From assembly GCF_009729095.1 (NCBI RefSeq), contig NZ_VTGX01000004.1, forward strand, positions 124,001-188,000: DNA of 64,000 nucleotides. Direction: 5' to 3'. Positions 1-7,254 of this stretch are shown one piece after another. The stretch is from Mycolicibacterium sp. CBMA 247 (GTDB lineage Bacteria; Actinomycetota; Actinomycetes; Mycobacteriales; Mycobacteriaceae). Below the pieces are notes generated by a model. The model searched no databases. It was not told the DNA's origin and saw nothing but the letters and a program-made list of their open reading frames with translations. Positions within the stretch are counted from its first letter, which is position 1, and each line of letters begins with the position of its first letter. A program made the translations under genes and the position numbers.

Positions 1-1611
1 GACAGCGGGAGCTGCGCTGGCCCGTACCGGATCGACGAAACCCACGAATCCGGCCAGCACCAAGTCGGTTTCGTCGTTCTCGCAATAGTGCTCCAGGCGG
101 GCCGGGCCCGGTTTGACCGCCACGGCCAGCACCCGCATGCCTTGTTTGCGGTAGGCCTGAACGAGATCGTCGGCCTCCAGCCGGATATCGTCGCCCAGCG
201 CGACATCCGCTTGATCCAGCCACACCCGCGAGCAGCGGGGCAGCACCCGGTCCGGATCGCCCTTGCAGATCAGCAGGTGCTCCCCCGGCTGGCGTCGCAC
301 CACCACACTCGACCTGCGGCGCGCGGGATCGAAGGCGATCTCGTCGACCTTGTCGAAGGCGGCCTCGGCCAGCAGCGGCATGCCCTGTTCGGCCAGCATC
401 TCGCACATCGCGGTATCCAGCCGGTCGTGCGATTCATCGGCGAAAAACGCCGCAAGGTATGCGAACTCGGCAACCCCGTCATCGATCCGTCCGGTCACGT
501 CGATGCTGTTGGCGTAGACCACCCGATCCTCGGTGAGGGTTCCGGTCTTGTCGACGCACAACACCTCTACGGCACCGAGATCCTGAATCGCGTTGAGCCG
601 GCTCACCACCACCCGTTCGCGGGCCAATCGGGTGGCGCCCCTGGCGAGGTTGGAGGTGACGATGACGGGCAGCATTTCCGGGGTCAGGCCGACCGCGACC
701 GCGACCGCGAACATCGCCGCCTGGGGCCAGATTCCGGAGACGGCTCCGCTGACGACGAAGACGATCGGGACCAGCACCAGCATGAACCGGATCAGGGTCC
801 AGCCGACCGTGCGTACCCCGGTGTCAAAGCTGGATTCCGGGCGCAGGCGAGCGGCATCGCGCGCAAGTGACGCGCCATAGGTTTGGTTTCCGGTGGCCAC
901 CACCACCGCGGTGGCACTGCCCGCCACCACAGCCGAGCCCGCGAAACACAGGCTGGCCGAATCGACGATTCCGGTGCCTGCCGCGGCGCAGTCGGCAACC
1001 GTGGCGCTCTTGCGGACCGGCAATGCCTCGCCGCTGAGCACCGACTGATCGACGAGGAGATCGCTGCAGGACAGCACGCGCAGATCGGCTGCCACCACGT
1101 CGCCGGCCCGCAGCACCACGACGTCGCCCGGAACCAGATCGCTGACCGGCACCTCACGCTCCAGCGGTTCCGCCAGATCGTCGGCGCGGCGGCGCACCGT
1201 CGTAGTGGCCGTTGCCAGGGTGCGCAGCTGCCGGGTCGCGCGCACCGACCTGGTCTGCTGCCACAGCCGCAACCCAACGGCCAGGACCACCATCACCGCC
1301 ACCGTGGTCGATCCCCGTGGGTCACCCACCGCCACGAAGACCACCGCGAGGACGCTCAGCAGGGCGACGAACGGGCTGCGCAGCGCCGCGGTGAGCCGGG
1401 CGAGAAAACCGTCCTCCGACAACGTCGGTGGCAGATTGTCGCCGTGCCGATGCAGCCGGTCGGCGGCCTGGGCTTCGGTCAGACCGCGCGGTGTCGCGGC
1501 CACCTGCTGGAGCACCGTGAAAACCGGCGCCTCGGCGAGCTCGCGCAGCGGTCCGACGTGATCGGCCGCGTCGAGGCGGCCCGCACTGCGGTTGATGCCG
1601 GTTGAGGTCAT
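1..1611 (-). CDS. Magnesium-type P-type ATPase, MgtA/MgtB-like (3' end outside window)
   Basis: Partial inner-membrane cation pump; only the first 537 residues lie in the window. It opens with a cation-ATPase N-terminal domain, then two closely spaced membrane helices around residues 75-110, an actuator domain containing DQSVLSGEALPVRK, a second helix pair around 245-300, and the phosphorylation motif DKTGT with Asp354. After that the nucleotide-binding domain begins and runs off the edge. The wording around the actuator loop and the P-site resembles MgtA/MgtB Mg importers rather than the heavy-metal CPx pumps, because no CPC motif is seen in the part present. ATG at 1611 reads away from the ArsR-family gene at 1886, and a palindrome lies in the shared upstream region. 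Substrate is inferred from family only. Confidence 0.85.
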   Translation of the reverse strand, partial: MTSTGINRSAGRLDAADHVGPLRELAEAPVFTVLQQVAATPRGLTEAQAADRLHRHGDNLPPTLSEDGFLARLTAALRSPFVALLSVLAVVFVAVGDPRGSTTVAVMVVLAVGLRLWQQTRSVRATRQLRTLATATTTVRRRADDLAEPLEREVPVSDLVPGDVVVLRAGDVVAADLRVLSCSDLLVDQSVLSGEALPVRKSATVADCAAAGTGIVDSASLCFAGSAVVAGSATAVVVATGNQTYGASLARDAARLRPESSFDTGVRTVGWTLIRFMLVLVPIVFVVSGAVSGIWPQAAMFAVAVAVGLTPEMLPVIVTSNLARGATRLARERVVVSRLNAIQDLGAVEVLCVDKTGTLTEDRVVYANSIDVTGRIDDGVAEFAYLAAFFADESHDRLDTAMCEMLAEQGMPLLAEAAFDKVDEIAFDPARRRSSVVVRRQPGEHLLICKGDPDRVLPRCSRVWLDQADVALGDDIRLEADDLVQAYRKQGMRVLAVAVKPGPARLEHYCENDETDLVLAGFVGFVDPVRASAAPAV

Positions 1612-1770
1612 GGTGCGGTCCTTATCGCGTCGGAAGCTCCTTTGATGGTTCTGCTCCGCGCGGACCGAGGGCGGCTAGACGGACTGCAGCGGGCTACGCT
1701 GCGTCCGCACGCGGAGGCGGGGACTACTTCCCTCGATCATGTGGTCCACCTCCAAGCCGCACGTACGCCG

Positions 1771-1786
1771 CGCCGCACGTGCGGCG
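1771..1786. repeat. Perfect 16-bp GC palindrome in the divergent mgtA-like/arsR region
   Basis: The 16 bases CGCCGCACGTGCGGCG read identically on both strands. They lie upstream of both the P-ATPase (start 1611, minus) and the ArsR-family gene (start 1886, plus). It may be a regulator site or simply a GC-rich structure; nothing else supports a function. Confidence 0.4.
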
Positions 1787-1823
1787 GCGTCGCGGTCCAG
1801 TAGACCCCATGTCACTCAAACAG

Positions 1824-1847
1824 TCAAACGCTTGCACAAGTGTTTGA
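1824..1847. promoter_or_regulatory. Candidate ArsR/SmtB-type operator (12-bp half-sites)
   Basis: Imperfect palindrome: left arm TCAAACGCTTGC, right arm read in reverse TCAAACACTTGT, so 10 of 12 positions agree with no spacer. Size and symmetry match operators bound by dimers of ArsR/SmtB repressors. It ends 38 bp before the GTG of the ArsR-family gene, so autoregulation is the simplest reading. Control of the divergent P-ATPase is possible, but the site lies about 210 bp from that start. Confidence 0.6.
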
Positions 1848-1885
1848 TATGCGTCAACCTGGCAGATGCCACCGAGAGGAGCTAC

Positions 1886-2227
1886 GTGCTCGAACCCACC
1901 CCAGCCGACGGCGACCTGCCGCCCCGGCTGTTGCAAGATACCGCGGCCACCTTCGGGTTGCTGTCCGCGCCGGTGCGCCTGCACATCCTGTGGCTTCTCG
2001 CCAATGGCGACCAGGACGTCGGCACCCTGGCGGATAAGACCGGACAGAGTCTGGCCACCGTCAGCCACCACCTCAGCAAGCTCAAACTGGCCGGCCTGGT
2101 GCGAGCCCAGCGGCATGGCAAGCGTCAGGTGTACGTCGCGACAGATCCTCGCGTCCTGACCGTCATCCGGGCTGCCGTCGGCGGGCAGGCCGATCCGGAC
2201 CTGCCGCTGCACATCCGCCACGCCTGA
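1886..2227 (+). CDS. ArsR/SmtB-family winged-helix regulator, probable metal sensor
   Basis: A 113-residue DNA-binding repressor. The ArsR fold covers most of the protein: a helix beginning LLSAPVRLHILWLL, the recognition helix in SLATVSHHLSKLKLAGLV, and the wing RHGKRQVYVATD. The C-terminus ends in DPDLPLHIRHA, whose Asp and two His could contribute to an alpha-5 type metal site as in NmtR, but the full ligand set is not certain. I chose the GTG at 1886 because GAGAGGA sits six bases upstream; the same frame stays open upstream to 1739, but that part is not ArsR-like. A palindrome upstream and a divergent Mg-type P-ATPase suggest a cation-homeostasis pair. Which metal it senses is unknown. 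Confidence 0.85.
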   Translation: MLEPTPADGDLPPRLLQDTAATFGLLSAPVRLHILWLLANGDQDVGTLADKTGQSLATVSHHLSKLKLAGLVRAQRHGKRQVYVATDPRVLTVIRAAVGGQADPDLPLHIRHA

Positions 2228-2253
2228 GCCCCTCACGACGACAGGAGCCAACG

Positions 2254-3255
2254 GTGCCGGTCCTGGGCCCGCTACCCATTTCGGATTTCGCGCACAGTTG
2301 GTGGTTCCTGTTCCTGGTGGTGATCCTCGCCCTGTGCGCTTGGTACGTGGCGGCGCAGTTGTCTCGCCGGAACCGCGTGCTGCGCTTCGCGAATCTGGAC
2401 CTGCTGGCCAGCGTTGCGCCGCATCGGCCGGCGCGTTGGCGACACCTACCCGCAGTGTTGTTGGTGTGCTCGCTCGCGGCGTTCACAGTGGGATTGGCCG
2501 GACCCACCCGGGACATCAGGACGCCGCGCAACCGTGCCGTGGTCATGCTGGTGCTCGACGTCTCGCCGTCCATGAACGCCACCGATGTGCCGCCGACCCG
2601 GCTCGCCGCAGCCAAGGATGCCGCCCGGCAGTTCGCCGGCGAGCTGACACCCGGAATCAACCTGGGACTCATCGCATTCGGCGGCAATGCCCTGCTCCTC
2701 GCCTCCCCGACCACCGACCACAACGCGGCCATCACGGCCATCGACAAGCTGCAGGTGATCGAACGCACCGCCATCGGCGAAGCGATATTCACTGCGCTGC
2801 AATCGATTGCGACGGTCGGCGCGGTACTCGGCACCGGAGACGAGCCGCCGCCGGCCCGCATCGTGTTGATGTCGGACGGCAAGGAAAACGTGCCGACCGA
2901 TCCCAATGCGCCCAAGGGTGGCTACACCGCCGCGCGCGCCGCCAGGGACCAGGGCGTACCGGTCTCGGCCATTTCCTTCGGCACCGCGTACGGAGTGGTC
3001 GATTTCGAGAACCAACGCCTCCCGGTACCAGTCGCCGACGACACCCTGCGCGATGTTGCGCGCCTGTCCGGCGGACGGCTCTATCAGGCGGCCGACGCCG
3101 AACAACTCAAGGATGTCTACGCCACCCTGCAGAACCAGTTCGGTTACGACACCACCCGCGGCGATGCCAGCGTCGGGTGGTTCCGGCTGGGTGTGATGCT
3201 CCTGGTGCTGGCCACCGTGGCCGGGTTGGTCGTCAACCGGAGATTGCCAGGCTGA
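2254..3255 (+). CDS. VWA-domain membrane protein (BatA/Rv1481-like)
   Basis: A 333-residue membrane protein with a von Willebrand A domain facing the cytoplasm or cell wall. Two membrane helices occupy about residues 8-28 and 65-85. The VWA domain covers about 90-290 with the metal-ion-dependent adhesion motif DVSPS (DxSxS). One more helix, about 308-328, anchors the end. This layout matches BatA/Rv1481-type proteins, usually paired with a MoxR AAA ATPase, but no MoxR gene is present here, so it is isolated from its usual partner. GTG start with AGGAG eight bases upstream, 26 bp after the ArsR-family stop, so possibly co-transcribed with it. Role unknown. Confidence 0.8.
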   Translation: MPVLGPLPISDFAHSWWFLFLVVILALCAWYVAAQLSRRNRVLRFANLDLLASVAPHRPARWRHLPAVLLVCSLAAFTVGLAGPTRDIRTPRNRAVVMLVLDVSPSMNATDVPPTRLAAAKDAARQFAGELTPGINLGLIAFGGNALLLASPTTDHNAAITAIDKLQVIERTAIGEAIFTALQSIATVGAVLGTGDEPPPARIVLMSDGKENVPTDPNAPKGGYTAARAARDQGVPVSAISFGTAYGVVDFENQRLPVPVADDTLRDVARLSGGRLYQAADAEQLKDVYATLQNQFGYDTTRGDASVGWFRLGVMLLVLATVAGLVVNRRLPG

Positions 3256-3277
3256 TGCACGCACGCCGGCCACCGTG

Positions 3278-3339
3278 CCGAGCGACCGCTGAGGTACGCG
3301 ATTTACGGCGTGTCGATGTACCGACACGGTCGCTCGCGG
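3278..3339. repeat. Palindromic intergenic repeat family B, copy 1; likely bidirectional terminator
   Basis: Outer arms CGAGCGACCG (3279-3288) and CGGTCGCTCG (3327-3336) are exact complements; an inner pair GGTAC/GTACC lies inside them. The right half matches a second copy at 46605-46670 at about 31 of 34 positions. It fills the gap between two convergent genes, so it could end transcription from both sides. Confidence 0.7.
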
Positions 3340-3346
3340 AGAGGAG

Positions 3347-4189
3347 TCAGTGGCCCAGCGGGTTGGCCTGGAGGAACGCATCGGCCACCGCACCGGGATC
3401 GGCTCCCTCGGCGACCTGTCTGCGCATGTCGGCCAGCGATCCGGTGTCGAGAACCCCGGCGATCTCGTTGAGCGCCAGGACCTGGCGTTCGTTGAGTGTG
3501 TTGCGGCGATACAGCGGCACCACGTTCTCGCCGCGGATCAGTGCCGTCTTGTCGGCCAGCACGCTCAGGTCCGATGGAATCGCCGGATCGGCAGTCGTCG
3601 ACCAGGCCGCGTTGATCTTCCCGGCACGAAGTGCCGCGAACAGGCTCTTGTCATCGGGGAACATGAGGGCCTTGGGCAGCGTGCACGACCCGACGGCAGC
3701 AGGCAGATGTGCCGAGGCCAACGCACCCGGCCGGGCCTCCGCGCAGTGGCGTCGCAACGCACTCAGATCGGTCCCACCCCAGGCCGAGGCAGTGGCCTCG
3801 GTGACCACCAGCGCGGGCTTGTCCTGCGCCGACATCGTGTAGTCACCGGCCGCGACGCCCTCAGGCAGCGCCGACACCATGTCCCGGTAGACCTGTTCGT
3901 CCGAGCGGGCCGTGGCGGCCGGATTCAGCTCGGTCAGGAACCGGCCGGTGAACCCCGGTTGCACGGTGACCGATCCGGAATCCAGCACTCCCGGCACCCC
4001 GTCGGTTTCGGTGACCACAGCCGGGGTGCCGTAATAGCGCAGCGCTGCCGCGTAGAGATGACCGAGCAGCGCCGATTCGGGCGCCGGCCCCGCCCCGACC
4101 GCCATCGCGGCCGGGGCCGAGGGGCCGCCGCAACCGGCTGACACCAGGGCGAACAGAACCAACAGCGCCAACGCCAGGGGGCGGCGCAT
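3347..4189 (-). CDS. Glycine betaine/osmoprotectant-type substrate-binding lipoprotein (ProX/OpuAC-like)
   Basis: A 280-residue exported lipoprotein. It has a positively charged start, a hydrophobic segment and Cys20 after SAG as lipidation site. The rest is an OpuAC-type periplasmic binding domain; recognisable parts are the VVTETDGVPGVLDSGS start and the ILRGENVVPLYRRN-like region near residue 230, which resembles quaternary-amine binders. Family members deliver compatible solutes to an ABC importer, but no permease or ATPase of that system is adjacent, so it is an orphan binder here. It follows the malic enzyme gene by eight bases on the same strand, so the two are probably co-transcribed. 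A family B palindrome lies beyond its 3' end. Confidence 0.75.
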   Translation of the reverse strand: MRRPLALALLVLFALVSAGCGGPSAPAAMAVGAGPAPESALLGHLYAAALRYYGTPAVVTETDGVPGVLDSGSVTVQPGFTGRFLTELNPAATARSDEQVYRDMVSALPEGVAAGDYTMSAQDKPALVVTEATASAWGGTDLSALRRHCAEARPGALASAHLPAAVGSCTLPKALMFPDDKSLFAALRAGKINAAWSTTADPAIPSDLSVLADKTALIRGENVVPLYRRNTLNERQVLALNEIAGVLDTGSLADMRRQVAEGADPGAVADAFLQANPLGH

Positions 4190-4197
4190 TCGTGAAC

Positions 4198-5427
4198 TCA
4201 GGCTTCTGCGGTGTCTACAGCCGCCGCGACCGCGGCGGCAACCGCAGGGCCGACCCGCGGATCAAGCGCGCTGGGCACGATGTGGTCGACCGCGAGATCG
4301 TCGCCGACCACCGAGAAGATCGCCTCGGCGGCAGCCACCTTCATCTTCTCGGTGATCCGACGGGCGCCGGCGTCGAGCGCACCCCGGAACACCCCGGGGA
4401 AGGCCAGCACATTGTTGATCTGGTTGGGGAAGTCGCTGCGTCCGGTCGCCACGACGGCCGCGTACTTGCGGGCGGCGTCCGGGTGGATCTCGGGATCCGG
4501 GTTGGACAGCGCGAAGACGATGCAGTTGGGGGCCATCGTCGCGATGAACTCCTCCGGCACCACGCCGGCCGATACCCCGAGAAAGACGTCGGCGCCGTCG
4601 AGCGCCTCGGCCACACCGCCGGTGAGCTTGCGCGGGTTGGTGCGCCCGGCCAGCTCGGCCTTGAAGGCATTGAGGTTGTCGCGGCCCGAGTGCACGATGC
4701 CCTGCGAATCGAGCACGACGATGTCGGAGATGCCCTTGTTCAGCAGGATGTTGGCACAGGCCACACCCGCTGCACCGGCGCCCGAGATGACGATGCGCAG
4801 CGAGTGGATGTCGCGCTGGAGCGCCTTGGTGGCGCCCAACAGCGCCGCGAGCACGACGATCGCCGTACCGTGCTGGTCGTCGTGCATGACCGGGCAGTCC
4901 AGCGCCTCGATGACCCGGCGCTCGATCTCGAAGCACCGCGGCGCCGAGATGTCCTCCAGGTTCACCGCGCCGAACGTCGGGCGCAGCCGGATCAGGGTCT
5001 CGACGATCTCGTCGGGATCCTTGGTGTCGAGCACGATCGGGATCGAGTTCAGCCCACCGAAGGTCTTGAACAGCGCGCTCTTGCCCTCCATGACCGGCAA
5101 CGAGGCCGCGGGGCCGATATCGCCCAGGCCCAGCACCGCACTGCCGTCGCTGACCACCGCGACCAGGCGGTTGGCCCAGGTGTACTTGGCCGCGAGCGTG
5201 TGATCAGTGGCGATCGCCCGGCTCACCTGGGCGACACCTGGGGTATAGGCGATCGACAACGCGCGCTGGGTATCCAGCGGCGACTTCAACTCGACCGAGA
5301 GTTTTCCGCCTTCGTGCGCATCGAAGATCTCGGCGTCGTCGATGACAACTTGCGGGGTGCGCTCCGCTGACGAGCGCTCGGACGAGGAGGCGACTGTACT
5401 TTCCGACACGGCGCAAGGGTACTTCAA
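4198..5427 (-). CDS. Malic enzyme (malate oxidoreductase, decarboxylating)
   Basis: A 409-residue cytosolic enzyme converting malate to pyruvate and CO2 with NAD(P)H formation. The malic N-domain covers about residues 40-180, including YTPGV near residue 65, NLEDISAPR near 165 and DDQHGTA near 190 at the domain junction. The NAD-binding domain begins about residue 190 with the glycine-rich ISGAGAAG and includes FALSNPDPEIHP. The length fits the short bacterial form without a phosphotransacetylase domain. ATG 5427 gives the longest frame; GTG at 5409 (SESTV...) is an equally possible start. It reads away from corA and is followed by the ProX-like gene. Confidence 0.9.
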   Translation of the reverse strand: MKYPCAVSESTVASSSERSSAERTPQVVIDDAEIFDAHEGGKLSVELKSPLDTQRALSIAYTPGVAQVSRAIATDHTLAAKYTWANRLVAVVSDGSAVLGLGDIGPAASLPVMEGKSALFKTFGGLNSIPIVLDTKDPDEIVETLIRLRPTFGAVNLEDISAPRCFEIERRVIEALDCPVMHDDQHGTAIVVLAALLGATKALQRDIHSLRIVISGAGAAGVACANILLNKGISDIVVLDSQGIVHSGRDNLNAFKAELAGRTNPRKLTGGVAEALDGADVFLGVSAGVVPEEFIATMAPNCIVFALSNPDPEIHPDAARKYAAVVATGRSDFPNQINNVLAFPGVFRGALDAGARRITEKMKVAAAEAIFSVVGDDLAVDHIVPSALDPRVGPAVAAAVAAAVDTAEA

Positions 5428-5542
5428 TGCCCAATCTCACAGGGGCGGGTTCCCCATCGGTGAGCGTTACGCAACAGGGCGTGCGCGTAGCATTCGTTGT
5501 GCTTATCAGGTAGCTGCACACTGCGCAGGAAGGTCGGAGCCC

Positions 5543-6646
5543 ATGCCCTCATTCCGCGCCCTGCCGCCGTCCCTGCGCTCAACCGCCAGGACCCGGCCCC
5601 CCGGCCCCGACGCCAAGACGATCCACGTTCCGGTGGCAAGGGCCATGGTCGATTGCGGTGTCTATTGCGGCGGCGACCGGTTGCCCGGCAAATACACCCA
5701 CGCCGCGGCGCTGAACAAGGTCCGCGAATTGCAGGACGCCGGCGAGAAGGCGTTCGTCTGGATCGGCCTGCACGAACCCGACGAGTTCCAGATGCAGGCG
5801 GTGGCAGACGTTTTCGGACTGCACGAGCTGGCCGTCGAGGACGCCGTGCACGCCCACCAGCGCCCCAAGCTCGAGCGCTACGACAAAACCCTGTTCCTGG
5901 TACTCAAGACCATCAACTATGTCGAGCACGAGTCGGTGGCCCTGGCCCGCGAGATCGTCGAGACCGGGGAGATCATGATCTTCGTCGGGCCCGATTTCGT
6001 GGTCACCGTCCGCCACGGCGAGCACGGCGGGCTGGCCGGCGTGCGCCAACGGCTCGATTCCTCGCCCGCCATCCTCAAGCTGGGGCCGTTCGCGGTCATG
6101 CACGCGATCGCCGACCATGTGGTGGACACCTACCTCGACGTGACCGACCTGATGGAAACCGACATCGACGCGATGGAGGAGGACATCTTCTCCCCGCGCA
6201 CGCACACCAACATCGAATGCATCTACCTACTCAAGCGCGAGGTCGTCGAAATGCGGCGCGCGGTGGCACCGTTGACCCTTGCGCTGGCCCGGTTGCTCAC
6301 CGACCACAACGACCTGATCTCGGTCGAGGTGCGCAGGTACATGCGCGACGTACACGACCACAATGTGCAGGCCTCGGACCGGGTCACCAGCTATGACGAG
6401 ATGCTCAGCTCGCTGGTGCAGGCCGCACTCGGCAAGGTCGCGATGCAGCAGAACGTGGACATGCGCAAGATCTCGGCGTGGGTGGCCATCGCCGCGGTGC
6501 CGACCGCGATGGCAGGCATCTACGGGATGAACTTCGAGAACATGCCCGAATTGCACTGGGCCTGGGGCTATCCCGCGGTGCTGCTGCTGATGGCCACGGT
6601 CTGCTTCACGCTGTACCGCACGTTCCGCCGCAACGACTGGCTCTAG
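5543..6646 (+). CDS. corA: CorA-family magnesium/cobalt channel
   Basis: A 367-residue ion channel subunit, the length of M. tuberculosis Rv1239c. A large cytoplasmic domain with long helices precedes two C-terminal membrane helices. The signature GMN occurs in GIYGMNFENMPE just after the first helix, and the protein ends with a basic segment after the second helix. ATG 5543 was chosen for the upstream GGAAGG/GGAG stretch and because the frame upstream (open from 5342) overlaps the malic enzyme gene. Its stop overlaps the stop of the converging gene at 6643. Function is well predicted by family. Confidence 0.93.
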   Translation: MPSFRALPPSLRSTARTRPPGPDAKTIHVPVARAMVDCGVYCGGDRLPGKYTHAAALNKVRELQDAGEKAFVWIGLHEPDEFQMQAVADVFGLHELAVEDAVHAHQRPKLERYDKTLFLVLKTINYVEHESVALAREIVETGEIMIFVGPDFVVTVRHGEHGGLAGVRQRLDSSPAILKLGPFAVMHAIADHVVDTYLDVTDLMETDIDAMEEDIFSPRTHTNIECIYLLKREVVEMRRAVAPLTLALARLLTDHNDLISVEVRRYMRDVHDHNVQASDRVTSYDEMLSSLVQAALGKVAMQQNVDMRKISAWVAIAAVPTAMAGIYGMNFENMPELHWAWGYPAVLLLMATVCFTLYRTFRRNDWL

Positions 6647-7254
6647 CTGGGGTTCGCGGCCCTTCGGGTGGGATCGAGCACGTCGACCCCGTCGGTCTGC
6701 CACGCCTCGCGCATCGCATCCGCACCCTTGAGCCGCACCCAGGCCGCCTCGGTGGCGGTGATCGGGGTGGCCGAGAGCACCGTCACCGCGGACAACGGAT
6801 CGGGCAGGGCAACCTCGCCAATATCACTGGGCCCCAACAGGAATGCACTGAACGGCGCGGAGTCGAACAACCGCGTCTCCAGGTCGACGAGTGCGTCGGC
6901 CTCCAGGACCAGCCCCTCCACCGCAGGCGCCGCGGCCAGCACTGCCAGTGATCGGGCCAGCCCGCCCGGGGTCGGCCCGCGCAGTGACAGCACCACCTCG
7001 GCCCGCGGACCGTGGATCGGATCGGAGACCAGCTCGGTCGGATCGAACATCGGGTGACGCGAACAGCCAACCGACACATAGTGATACAGGTCCCGGCCGG
7101 CACCGTCGGCACCGAGATCCGGCCCGAACCGCAGGACGTCGATGCGCTCGGTACCGAGGAAGGTCACACTGGCACTGACGGGTTCGGAGGTGATGCCCGC
7201 CGCGCTGAAGTACTCGCCCACATGGGCGCGAACGGCGGCCAGGACGTCGATCAC
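6643..7254 (-). CDS. Suppressor-of-fused (SUFU)-like domain protein at the end of the sug operon
   Basis: A 203-residue soluble protein without signal or membrane segment. The sequence pattern, an N-terminal Y-F-like helix, a block with DLYHYVSVGCSRHPM and PRAEVVLSLRG, and a late P-[IL]-[ST] segment, resembles the bacterial suppressor-of-fused domain family. Molecular role in bacteria is unknown; some members act as immunity proteins, but no toxin is adjacent. Its start overlaps the end of sugC by four bases, so translation is probably coupled and it would be made together with the trehalose importer. It converges with corA, sharing a CTAG in which both stop codons overlap. Confidence 0.7.
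   Translation of the reverse strand: MIDVLAAVRAHVGEYFSAAGITSEPVSASVTFLGTERIDVLRFGPDLGADGAGRDLYHYVSVGCSRHPMFDPTELVSDPIHGPRAEVVLSLRGPTPGGLARSLAVLAAAPAVEGLVLEADALVDLETRLFDSAPFSAFLLGPSDIGEVALPDPLSAVTVLSATPITATEAAWVRLKGADAMREAWQTDGVDVLDPTRRAANPS

Noticed and set aside
5342..5542. Longer start for corA
   Set aside because: The first 67 codons overlap malic enzyme and do not resemble CorA.
5410..5542. Mg riboswitch before corA or mgtA-like gene
   Set aside because: No M-box-like conserved segments could be recognised in the leaders; nothing beyond ordinary intergenic sequence.
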